NCBI GenBank assembly: GCA_018644665.1
Contig: JABGQA010000062.1
Location: forward strand, 1-64,000
Length of the DNA: 64,000 nt
From: Candidatus Poribacteria bacterium
Lineage (GTDB): Bacteria; Poribacteria; WGA-4E; GCA-2687025
Direction of reading: 5' to 3'
Shown: positions 36,044 through 46,314 of the stretch, in pieces
Layout of the letters: each line of letters begins with the position of its first letter
How positions within the stretch are numbered: the first letter of the stretch is position 1
Position numbers and translations under genes: made by a program
The notes under the pieces: generated by a model
Told to the model about the DNA's origin: nothing
Database searches by the model: none
What the model saw: the letters and a program-made list of their open reading frames with translations, nothing else

Positions 36044-38233
36044 CTAGCGGCTCCACCAGTAGGTCAGCTTCGCGAGCGCGGTTGATTCGGACAGGTCGAG
36101 GCCCCCGGCCGTGCCGTAGGTCTGGTTCACGACGATGTAAAGGTCGCTCCCCGGGCGATATATCCAGTTGAAGAGGACGTTCGCCATGAGTTCCTCGAGG
36201 TCGTCGGACCACTGCGCGAACACGCGCGCGTACATCCTGGGGGAGAACGAGTAGGCGACCCTTCCGCCGACGAGCGTGGCGTCGAATTCACTGCTGGGGA
36301 GCGTCACGCGGACCCTCTCCGCGAAAGGCTGCGCGACCAGCCGCGCGTTGGGACGGATGGAGACGCTCACACGGCCTCCGAGACGGTCGCCGTCGAAGAA
36401 TTCGCCGAAGTCAAACCGGACGCCACCCGTCACGGGCATGCCGCCACGGCTGTCCACCGACGCGCTGCCATGGGTGAAGTGGTACTCGCCCGCGTGGATC
36501 GTCGACCCGTATCTGTCGAACGCCTCCTCAACGCGTTCCGCCGTGCGACGCGCGGCCGCGCGTAGGCGCCACCCCGACTCGAGTTCCGCGCCAGCGGAGA
36601 GGGCCGCCTCGCGCGTGGCGAGTTCGTTGTCGCGTGTGAGTTCGAGGTCGAATTCGGGGCCGATCTGGACGCTGCGAATGCCGTATTTCCGCGGCCAAGG
36701 CGTGTACTCCGCACTCCCCCGCATACTCTTGACGCCCGTGCGTCGGACGAAGCCCAGGCCGGGATTCAGCGCCTCGCCGATGTCGGCATACGACGCGCCC
36801 GCGTTCGCGATCGTCGTCGTCCAGTCGGCTCCGACGTAGTAGGCGTCGCGGGCTCCAGCAGGCGCGTCCTCCTCGAAGGTGCGGGCCCAGAGCCCGTGTA
36901 TGTCGACGTTTCCCCGCGGTCGTAGCGAGAAATCCATCCCCGCGGCGCGGTTGTACGTCTCTCCGTCCTGCCGGTTCACGCCGATCACGCCCACGGACGA
37001 CCCGCGCATCACGTTGCGGGTGAGGCGCAGAACCGTGCTGTTCGTGCGCGGCACGTCGACCTCGTCGTCGTGGAAGTCGTTCGTCAGGACGTTCAGTAGT
37101 CCTACGCCGTACGGCCCGGCTTTGCCGGTCACCTTGGTTCCGGCGAGCACCGGGATGGCGCGACCTTCTGACAGCCCGACGCGTCGGCTGTAGAACAGGA
37201 GAAGAGGCGGCGGCCGCTCGAACACCACGCGAGGAATGCCGAAGTCGAACCGTGATGCCCCTTCCATGAAGAACGGGCGCTTTTCGGGGAAGAACAGGTC
37301 GAACCGGGTCAGGTTGATCTGCCCCTCGTCTGCCTCGACCTGCGCGAAGTCGGTGTTCAGCGTGACGTCGGCCGTCAGGTTCGAGGTGATACCGTACTTG
37401 GCGTCTAGGCCCATCTCGAAGACGCCGTCGTCCGTGTCGTCCACGCGGCTTACGCCGGGTGACGCGTAGGGGAGCAGCTCCAGGTGCTTCGGCGCGGGGA
37501 TGCCGACCAGGCCCGTCAGTTCGCCGAAGTAGCTGGGGCGGTACTTCCCGAGGGGCCCGTAGCCACCGGGCGCGGGGCTCCACGTGGAGATCTCCCGCTT
37601 GCGAGAGATGTCGCGCCCGACGTTGATGGCCCAGGTCATCTCCTCTGCCTCGCGGAACCGCAACTGGCTGAAGGGGATCGCGACCTCGGCGACCCAGTGG
37701 TCGTCGTGGATCGCCCCGGCGCACTCCCACACGGCGTCCCAACTCTCGTTCAGGGTGTTCCCGCCATCCGAGACGGCCGTGTCCTCCATGCCGCCAACGG
37801 CGTTGAAGCGGAAGAAGACCGCGGTGTTCCGGTCGTTGTAGGGGTCGAGGAACACGAAGGCGTGGTCGTTGGAGCGAACGCCCGAGCTGTCGCGGCGCAT
37901 GTCGTTGATGACGACCTTGTCCATCTCGTCGTCATGGCACACGTAGCCGAGGTACAGATTCCGGTCGTCGTACAGGATGCGCACCTCGGTCTGTTCGCTG
38001 ATCGGGTCGCCCGTGTTCGGGATCATCTGCGTGAACTCGGTGATTGGGACAGCGCGCGTCCAGGCGAGTTCATCGAACTGGCCGTCGATGCTGATGGGCT
38101 CGTCGATGCGGAGCGGGCGAATCGTGTACTCGGCGTGCGCCCAGGTGGCCAGGAGCGCGAGCACGCATGTCACCCCGACGCGTAGGGCCGTCCGTGTCCA
38201 GCTACTGCAAAACAGGTGTCGTGACTCCGCCAC
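36044..38233 (-). CDS. DUF5916-type outer-membrane protein with CBM9-like domain
   Basis: I chose GTG 38233 because GGGAGGGG lies 6-8 bases upstream; a GTG at 38266 has no such site. The 729-residue protein has a signal peptide (GVTCVLALLATWAHA). A CBM9-like domain follows (about 35-220; ISIDGQFDELAWTRA, YDDRNLYLGYVCHD, DHWVAEVAIPFSQL). The rest is a long beta-barrel domain of DUF5916 type (TLNTDFAQVEADEGQINL, FPEKRPFFMEGASRF) ending in aromatic TYWWSR, a typical barrel C-terminus. It probably sits in the outer membrane and binds or admits oligosaccharides. The mannonate dehydratase gene follows on the same strand, which suggests sugar-acid or glycan use. Confidence 0.87.
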   Translation of the reverse strand: MAESRHLFCSSWTRTALRVGVTCVLALLATWAHAEYTIRPLRIDEPISIDGQFDELAWTRAVPITEFTQMIPNTGDPISEQTEVRILYDDRNLYLGYVCHDDEMDKVVINDMRRDSSGVRSNDHAFVFLDPYNDRNTAVFFRFNAVGGMEDTAVSDGGNTLNESWDAVWECAGAIHDDHWVAEVAIPFSQLRFREAEEMTWAINVGRDISRKREISTWSPAPGGYGPLGKYRPSYFGELTGLVGIPAPKHLELLPYASPGVSRVDDTDDGVFEMGLDAKYGITSNLTADVTLNTDFAQVEADEGQINLTRFDLFFPEKRPFFMEGASRFDFGIPRVVFERPPPLLLFYSRRVGLSEGRAIPVLAGTKVTGKAGPYGVGLLNVLTNDFHDDEVDVPRTNSTVLRLTRNVMRGSSVGVIGVNRQDGETYNRAAGMDFSLRPRGNVDIHGLWARTFEEDAPAGARDAYYVGADWTTTIANAGASYADIGEALNPGLGFVRRTGVKSMRGSAEYTPWPRKYGIRSVQIGPEFDLELTRDNELATREAALSAGAELESGWRLRAAARRTAERVEEAFDRYGSTIHAGEYHFTHGSASVDSRGGMPVTGGVRFDFGEFFDGDRLGGRVSVSIRPNARLVAQPFAERVRVTLPSSEFDATLVGGRVAYSFSPRMYARVFAQWSDDLEELMANVLFNWIYRPGSDLYIVVNQTYGTAGGLDLSESTALAKLTYWWSR

Positions 38234-38397
38234 GGCTTGCCCCTCCCGAGTGCGCTCGCTCGCCACGTGCGTATCGGCCCATGTGTAGCCTTGCGGCTTC
38301 GGCGCGTCAACGCGGCGGCTGGGGACGGGAGCAGTGAGAAGCCACTAGGGCGGCGCAACGTGAGATGTCGCAGGCCGGAAGCCTGGGCTGAGCGTCC

Positions 38398-39236
38398 CTA
38401 CTCGGGCGAGCCGTGCGGCTTGTACTCCGTGATCTCCCCGAGCGCCTGGAGGCCGAGGCGTCCGTACACGTTCACGGCAGCCGGCGCGGCCTGTAAGACG
38501 CCCGTACGCCACCCGTGTCCCCGCGCATCCAGGAGCGGCTGCAGCGTCATCGCCGTGCCAATGCCTCTTCGCCGGAACGCCTCCAACGTGGAGACGCAGT
38601 AGATCCCGGCGACCCCGCCGCCGAACGTGACTTCCGATGTCGCGACCGCGACGCCGTCGATGTAGCCGACATAGAACCACTGGGGCGAGTCGGGCGCCAG
38701 CAGAGCGGGCGCTGCGCGTTCGTAGAAGCGGAGCACGTCCACGTCGTCGTAGTGGCGCGCGAAGTCACGCAGGCGCTCGACTTCGTGGACCCGGCGGATC
38801 TCCAGCCCGGCAGGGGCAAGGCGTGATGTGCGCAGGCCGGCGAGGTCGACCGCCATCGCGACCTCCGTCTCGTCCTCGCGGAGGCCCTCTGCGAGCAGAA
38901 GCTCGGGCAGGCCGACCGGCGTGTCGGCAGGGCTGACCCACCACGAGAACGGGCTACCGGACTCACGATAGAACCCCAACGCAGACCGGACGCGGTGTGG
39001 CGCCTCAGCCTCTGGGAATCGCGCGCGGCATGCCACGTTGAACGTGTCGCAGTTGAGGCCGGAGTCGGACAGGACGACGCCAAACTCCTCGCTGACGCGC
39101 ATGCCATCCGTGGCGTCGACTGCCCACGCCGCGTGCACGGCGAAGTTCGCGTCGGCCGCTTCCAGCAACGCAGCGCGCGACACATCACCCAACGCGATGG
39201 GCGGCATGACGCGCGGGAGTTCGTTCGGCTGCGGCA

Positions 39237-39237
<1 letters not shown>
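38398..39237 (-). CDS. GNAT-family N-acetyltransferase
   Basis: The start ATG at 39237 overlaps the thiC stop (TGATG), implying translational coupling. The 279-residue protein ends in a GNAT domain (about residues 145-275), with the acetyl-CoA pyrophosphate-binding segment EAFRRRGIGTAMTLQPLLDA and the substrate strand VTFGGGVAGIYCVS. The N-terminal half (LDAA-type helical region with ADTPVGLPELLLAEGL) resembles the two-domain GNAT arrangement. The acceptor substrate is unknown. Coupling to thiC may mean only shared transcription, though a role in thiamine-related metabolism cannot be excluded. Confidence 0.85.
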
Positions 39238-40919
<1,682 letters not shown>

Positions 40920-40977
40920 CTACCCCTTGGTGTCGAGTACCCACGCCGCGCCTGCTCACCGCGCTATCAGCGGTATT

Positions 40978-41275
40978 GTACACCCTCGGGCATCTCTCGG
41001 GAGCGCGACGCTTGCGCTCGTGGGCGCCGAGTTGATCGACTTCCGGTGCATAGACGGTGACCGCAGCTACGAGGGCGCGAGCCGCGGTTCCGAGCTGTAC
41101 GCCCCGATGGTCGGCCCCGGGGACTAGTCATGTTCCACGACATCCGGCACGCCACGAACCCGGAGAGCTATGGCGTGCATCGGCTGTGGAATGAGCTGAG
41201 CGAGCTGCGCCCGGGCGTGGAGTTCGTGGGGTCGGAGGGGCTTTCGCTGGGGATTGGCGTGCTTACGGTGTGCCG
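40978..41275 (+). pseudogene. Frameshifted remnant of a class I SAM-dependent methyltransferase
   Basis: Two plus-strand frames together match a methyltransferase of the kind with IDGDHSYEGV. The first (to 41127) has ELIDFRCIDGDRSYEGAS and ELYAPMVGPG then stops. The second continues with GLVMFHDIRHATNPESYGVHRLW and ends near GLSLGIGVL. One indel near 41110 would join them. The N-terminal SAM-binding half is missing. It lies between the divergent thiC start and the end of the cyclase-CHAT gene and is probably non-functional. Confidence 0.65.
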
Positions 41276-41298
41276 CCGGTCGCGGCGCGGAGGATACC

Positions 41299-44200
41299 TC
41301 AGGCAGGGCGGGGTCGGGCGTTGTCGCCGTGTTCCGCTTGCATTCTCTCGATCGCTGCGATCAACCCCCGCGCGCGACTGATCTCGTCCGCCGCGCGTTC
41401 GCCGAAGGACTCGTAGTTGCTCAGCGCCGCGCGGGCGTAGAGCAGCGCCTCCGAGAAACGCCCGTGTCGCGTGAGCAGTTGGGCGACGTTCGAGCGAACC
41501 GTACCGGCACCGAGGAGGTCGCCCTGCGCTTCCTGGTAGCGGAGCGACTCCTGGAAATGGTGCAACGCCCGGGCTGCGCGGCCCGCTCCCTGATGCACCA
41601 AACCGAGGCCGTTGTGCGCAGCCGCGCGATGTCCGGCGGCCTCCTCGGGGAACATCGCTAGCGCTTCGCGATACGCCGCCAGAGCCGCGTTCAGGTGTTC
41701 GAGGAGTGACGCCTCCGACGCGCCCGCTGTCTTCGCATCATCGTGTAGCGCCAGCGCGACGAGGCCCAATTGCGCATGGGTCTGTCCGCGGGCATGGCGA
41801 TCTTCCGTCGGCGTCAGATCGAGATCGATCGCGTACCAGCGTGCCGCTTCGTCGAGGTCGCGGATACTCTCGATGTTGAGGTACGCTACGCCCAGGGTAT
41901 TCGCCGCCGTGGCCGCGGCGTTCCGCGAGCCAAGCTTCATGTGGATGCTGTACGCGTCCTTGAAGCCTGCGATGCATTCGGCCGATCCCCGCTCGTATTG
42001 GATCCGGGCAAGGCCCGCTAGCGACGTCGCGTAGCCCGCTAGCCTGTGCTGGTGCGGGTCGCTCAGTGTTGCTGGCTCCTGATCAAGGAACGGCCGCGCG
42101 CGCGCACGGTCCCACTCAACCACGAGACGCTGCAGTCGCTCCGCGCTCTCCCAGTGCCGATCTTCACGCAGGATGCGGACGCGATATTCCGCGACCAGAG
42201 ACCATTCCTCCTCCAGCCCGGCTGCGGGCCCGTCCGTTTCGCCGTCAAAGAAATGAGGCGTGGTCTCCTCGACGAGTCGACGCCACTCTGCGTGCCGACC
42301 TGCGAGGGCGTAAAGTCCCATCACGCCCTGCATCGCGCCGATGACGGGCCGCCACCACCCATGTTTCCGCGCCAGCCATCGCACGTGTAGCAGGTTCTCC
42401 TCCTCAAGCCGCATCCCAACAAGCATGTCCTGTCGGCCATCTGCGTATGCATTGTGCAGATGCTCGCCGAGCGCCCCGACCGCTTCGACATACGAACGGA
42501 CGGCGTGCAACGCCCGCGCGTCGTTGGCGTCGGGATCACCGTAGGCGGTCAGGAAGCGCTGGCGGAAGTACCAGGGCAGCGCCGGATGCAGACGGTAGAA
42601 GATCGAATCGCCCGCCTTCGCCGTCTGGGTCAGCAGGCCGACCTCCTCCGCCCGGTCAAGAAGCTCTACCCACTCCGCCTCCGACACCCCCGCCACCTTG
42701 GGTATGTGGTCCGCGTCCTCAGGGTCGCTCATAATCCGCAAGATCTGCGTGTTCACCACCCCCTGGAACAGGTGCAGCAGCGCCAGGCGTGGGTGTTCCT
42801 CTTCCGTAAACGCCTCCTCGAACCCGTACCGCAGGGACACCGCCAGGGAATGCGACCGCCCCTCTGCCTCGTCTCCGCCGATGTCCACCTCGCCGGCCCG
42901 TAGGCGGCCCACGAACTTCGTGACATCCTCCTCCGAATCGCACCGCGCCTCGATCGCCAGGCCCGCCGATACCCTGAGCGCCAGCGGATTGCCGTCGGAG
43001 AAGTCGAGCAGCGGCCGCCACCGCTTGATGTCCTCGACCGGAGAGCCCCGCCTGGACGCAAGCTGACGCAGCAGGGCCGCTCGGTCACGCATCGGCATCC
43101 GCGGGATTCCGATGCGGTGCGTCAGGTCGCCCAACCACCGTTCGGGCCGACGCGACGTGAGCAGGAACTTCGTCCCCGCGGCGGACGCCTCATGGAGGAA
43201 GGATCGAAGCGCAGCCTGTTCCTCTTCCGTCCACGCCGACTCGGTATTGCGGGGGAATCCCGTCACCGGCTCGACGTTGTCCCACACCCACAGGACGGGG
43301 ATTTGGCCAAGCACCTGTAGCGCGAGGGCCCGACGCTGTCCCTCGCCGGTCACGGTCTGCCAGGGGACACCGGATGCTTCCAGCGACGACGCGAACACCT
43401 CGCCGAACTTGTCGAGGACGCGTTCCAGGGGCAGGTAGCGCTCGAACGACGAGAACAGGATGGGGCCGTCGATGCCGTGCGTCTTCGAGTACCACCGCGC
43501 GAACTCCGCGACGGCGGTGGTCTTGCCCTTCCCGGCGTCGCCGTGGAGCAGGACGACGCTGTGCGCGTCGAACGCGCGGTCCAGCGCGAGCAACGTCGCG
43601 TCCCGCCCGATGAAGCCGAGGTCCGGCGCGCCGGGAAGCGCCGCGTCGATGCTGCTTGGCGTGTCGCCTTCCGTGGGCGTAGTGATTATCAGCTTCGGTG
43701 GGCCATGTCCCGACGCAACGGGAGGCCGCAGGGCGAGCGGCGTCTGCTCGTAGACCACCGGCACGGACCAGTCCTGCAACGGGCGCCTTTGGTCGAGCGC
43801 GTCCCGTAGCGGGTGGTCCCGCAGGCCCTTCCTGCCCTGACTTGCGGCGTCTCCGAGCGTGCTGCCGCCGAGCAGGTGGTTGTATAGATCCTCAACGAAC
43901 TCCACCGCCGTTTCCACGAGCACGCTGTGGCGCATCGCCACGATGCCCGACACGCCGAGGCGTAGCACCTCCTGCGCGAATGACGAGAACGCGTACGGCT
44001 GCTCCTGCGAGACAAGCGCCTCGGCATCCCCTTCCCCCGACCCAACGGCATCGGAGGCCGACGCGCCGTCGGATCGATCCGACCGGCAGGCATTCAGGAT
44101 GAGGATAGGCACCCCCGCGCCGTGCAGCAGCGCGCCGAGCTCGTCCCCATCCACCATACGCGGGATTGCGTTGACGCCAGCGTTCTCAAAGACGAGGTAA

Positions 44201-46134
44201 CCCCTGTTACCGGGCCGCGCCGTGTGGGGATAGAACAGGTGGAGCGAGCCGGGCGTGTAACGCCGCGGGTTGGCCGTGCCAGCCGTGTCCTCGACATGGC
44301 GGTCTAGCGCCTCACGCGCCATCTCCTCCCACTGCTCGAACAGGTCGTGTAGGTCCGTGTGCGTCCCGTGGCCGTCGAAGTGCACGACATGGAACGGTTC
44401 ACCCCTCGTGTGGGCGGCGCGCAGCGTGTCCGAGAGCGCCTCGAACGTCGGTGGACGGAGCACGTCGAGCCGCACGTTCCCGGACGCTTCCACGTTGCGC
44501 AGCAGCCGCACCGCCACCGAGCGGTACGGCACGTCCCGCGCGCCACCCGGCCGGCACGTTACCAGCAGGATGCGGACCTGCTCGTTGGCCGCGAGAAGCA
44601 CCTCTGGCGCCCCGGGGACCTGTGCGGGCGCCCCGGCCGAGCGGGCGAACGACGCCACGCGCAACGACAGGGGCTCGTCGCGGTCGGGCTGACGCATCAG
44701 TTCCCACGGCACGCGCCCGCCCGTCGACGGCTCGGAGATCTCGATGCGCGCGCCGTGCAGGCGGCCCCTGAGCGTTGCCCAGATGCCCTCGGCCTCCTCG
44801 CTGCCCTCGAAGACGGCGTCGAATAGCTCGGCACCCATCTCGCGCATGCGATTCTCGACGACGCGCGCGCGCTGCGGCGCCGGGTCGTAGGGGTTACCGA
44901 GGTACTCCTCCAGGTACCACGCCATGTCCCTCTCGTCCTTCTCCTGCATCACGAAGCCGAACGAGACGTTCGCGGTCTCCCGCGTGCCGTTCGCCTCGAC
45001 AAGGGCAAGGGCCAGGGCGGCGTCATCAGGGCGGTGTTCGATGCGAAGCATCGGCGGCGGGATGCTCGCGAGGCGGTCGGTGAGGACGGGGGCGTGCCGG
45101 GCAGGTGTCGCCCGGTTGCCGACGTCGTCGCGATACAAGTTGTAGAGTTGTAGCCTCTCCCCGTGCTTCACCTCAAACTCGCCGATGTCGTGTAGGTCGT
45201 TCTCCCACTCGTCCAGGCGAAGAAGCACGGCGGCCGCGTCTGCAGACACGAGGATGTGCCCCGCGTCGCCGCAGTCCATCACGCGCTGCGCGATGTTGAT
45301 GCCGTCTCCAGTGACGTTCCCGGCCTTGTTGATGTCCACGGTGTGGTACACGGGCCCCTGGTGCACGCCCATGCGCAGCTGAACGTCCGGGTGATTCGCC
45401 CGAATCTTGTCCGCGATTTCGACGGCGCACCGCACGGGCGCTTGCACCGTCCTCAAGAACGCGAGAACCATGCCATCGCCGGTAGGCAACGCGACGAGGC
45501 GATCGTGCGCCACGGCATGCGTGTAGGCCTCTGTGCTATGCACGATAGCGGTGAGCGTTTCGTGTAGCGCCTGCTGTCGAGTGTTACTCTCCCGAGAGAA
45601 GCCGACGATGTCCATGAACAGGAAATGCCCGACTTCCATGTCCGGTTCGGGGGCCGCTGGCGCGCCGGGCACACGCAATTCGTCGGCGGGGAGCGCGCCG
45701 GTCTGGATCGACGCGCCGCAGAGCTTCGCGGCGAGATCCGATAGCCTGTCGAAGATCGTGCGGGCGGCCACATTCGCGTCGGCCTCGTCGAGGTCGCCGA
45801 ACTCGCCTCGGAGCCGCACCTGGAACGCAGCACACACCTCGTCGAGCTTCGCGAGCTGTTCGTCCGGATCAAGGCGGTAGGCTTCGAAGATGTCCGCGAC
45901 GATGTCGTCGGACTCTTGGAGTAGTTCGTCGAGGCGTGGATCGCCGGCCAACGGGCCGGCGTCCAGCGAGGCTGCGGCGTCGCGGATTGCCGAAGAGAGG
46001 GCGTCGACCGTCTTTACGTCCCGCGCGATGTTCTCGGACGCGCGCCAGGACGTGACCTTCGGGCCCAAGGCCGTCGCCAGGCGCGTAAGGCCGTTGACAA
46101 CTACGCCAGCAAGAATCGCTTCGGCGATCGGCAT
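41299..46134 (-). CDS. Class III nucleotide cyclase - CHAT protease - STAND NTPase - TPR protein
   Basis: The 1611-residue cytoplasmic protein has four modules. Residues 168-300 are a class III nucleotidyl cyclase: metal aspartates D175 (FLFMDIVGFS) and D220 (LPTGDGMVLAF), and transition-state N280 and R284 (GINIAQRV) are all present, so it may be active. Residues about 510-800 are a CHAT caspase-like protease with H589 (HFDGHGTH) and C683 (LNACRSD). Residues 835-1110 are a STAND/NB-ARC ATPase: Walker A GDAGKGKTT (K871), Walker B VLWVWDN (D952), sensor TSRRPERW and GNPLALR. Residues about 1210-1605 are TPRs, the likely sensor. The N-terminal 150 residues are helical. Its own promoter region with a palindrome lies at 46199. 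This layout resembles bacterial NLR-like immune proteins; the role is inferred. Confidence 0.93.
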   Translation of the reverse strand: MPIAEAILAGVVVNGLTRLATALGPKVTSWRASENIARDVKTVDALSSAIRDAAASLDAGPLAGDPRLDELLQESDDIVADIFEAYRLDPDEQLAKLDEVCAAFQVRLRGEFGDLDEADANVAARTIFDRLSDLAAKLCGASIQTGALPADELRVPGAPAAPEPDMEVGHFLFMDIVGFSRESNTRQQALHETLTAIVHSTEAYTHAVAHDRLVALPTGDGMVLAFLRTVQAPVRCAVEIADKIRANHPDVQLRMGVHQGPVYHTVDINKAGNVTGDGINIAQRVMDCGDAGHILVSADAAAVLLRLDEWENDLHDIGEFEVKHGERLQLYNLYRDDVGNRATPARHAPVLTDRLASIPPPMLRIEHRPDDAALALALVEANGTRETANVSFGFVMQEKDERDMAWYLEEYLGNPYDPAPQRARVVENRMREMGAELFDAVFEGSEEAEGIWATLRGRLHGARIEISEPSTGGRVPWELMRQPDRDEPLSLRVASFARSAGAPAQVPGAPEVLLAANEQVRILLVTCRPGGARDVPYRSVAVRLLRNVEASGNVRLDVLRPPTFEALSDTLRAAHTRGEPFHVVHFDGHGTHTDLHDLFEQWEEMAREALDRHVEDTAGTANPRRYTPGSLHLFYPHTARPGNRGYLVFENAGVNAIPRMVDGDELGALLHGAGVPILILNACRSDRSDGASASDAVGSGEGDAEALVSQEQPYAFSSFAQEVLRLGVSGIVAMRHSVLVETAVEFVEDLYNHLLGGSTLGDAASQGRKGLRDHPLRDALDQRRPLQDWSVPVVYEQTPLALRPPVASGHGPPKLIITTPTEGDTPSSIDAALPGAPDLGFIGRDATLLALDRAFDAHSVVLLHGDAGKGKTTAVAEFARWYSKTHGIDGPILFSSFERYLPLERVLDKFGEVFASSLEASGVPWQTVTGEGQRRALALQVLGQIPVLWVWDNVEPVTGFPRNTESAWTEEEQAALRSFLHEASAAGTKFLLTSRRPERWLGDLTHRIGIPRMPMRDRAALLRQLASRRGSPVEDIKRWRPLLDFSDGNPLALRVSAGLAIEARCDSEEDVTKFVGRLRAGEVDIGGDEAEGRSHSLAVSLRYGFEEAFTEEEHPRLALLHLFQGVVNTQILRIMSDPEDADHIPKVAGVSEAEWVELLDRAEEVGLLTQTAKAGDSIFYRLHPALPWYFRQRFLTAYGDPDANDARALHAVRSYVEAVGALGEHLHNAYADGRQDMLVGMRLEEENLLHVRWLARKHGWWRPVIGAMQGVMGLYALAGRHAEWRRLVEETTPHFFDGETDGPAAGLEEEWSLVAEYRVRILREDRHWESAERLQRLVVEWDRARARPFLDQEPATLSDPHQHRLAGYATSLAGLARIQYERGSAECIAGFKDAYSIHMKLGSRNAAATAANTLGVAYLNIESIRDLDEAARWYAIDLDLTPTEDRHARGQTHAQLGLVALALHDDAKTAGASEASLLEHLNAALAAYREALAMFPEEAAGHRAAAHNGLGLVHQGAGRAARALHHFQESLRYQEAQGDLLGAGTVRSNVAQLLTRHGRFSEALLYARAALSNYESFGERAADEISRARGLIAAIERMQAEHGDNARPRPA

Positions 46135-46198
46135 TACCGGGCCCCTACACCATGTACAGCGGCACGTTACATTTCTGTCGGCCTAGGATAGCGCATGT

Positions 46199-46217
46199 TA
46201 TATGGTTTCGCCATATA
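46199..46217. promoter_or_regulatory. Palindrome upstream of the cyclase-CHAT gene
   Basis: TATATGG (46199-46205) and CCATATA (46211-46217) form a perfect inverted repeat with a 5-base spacer, 65 bases before the ATG at 46134, within the only AT-rich patch of a GC-rich gap of 180 bases. It is a plausible operator or overlaps the promoter of that gene. Confidence 0.55.
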
Positions 46218-46314
46218 TTCGTGAAGCAGATCCCGTGACCGACGGCCCACTCCCCGACGGAGGCAGGGCGAGCCGCGGCACCGCTGTTCGTGGACGGTTC
46301 AGGGATTGGGCAGG

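Noticed and set aside
38234..38266. GTG start at 38266 for the DUF5916 protein
   Set aside because: No ribosome site precedes it, whereas GTG 38233 has GGGAGGGG at proper distance and a more usual signal peptide length.
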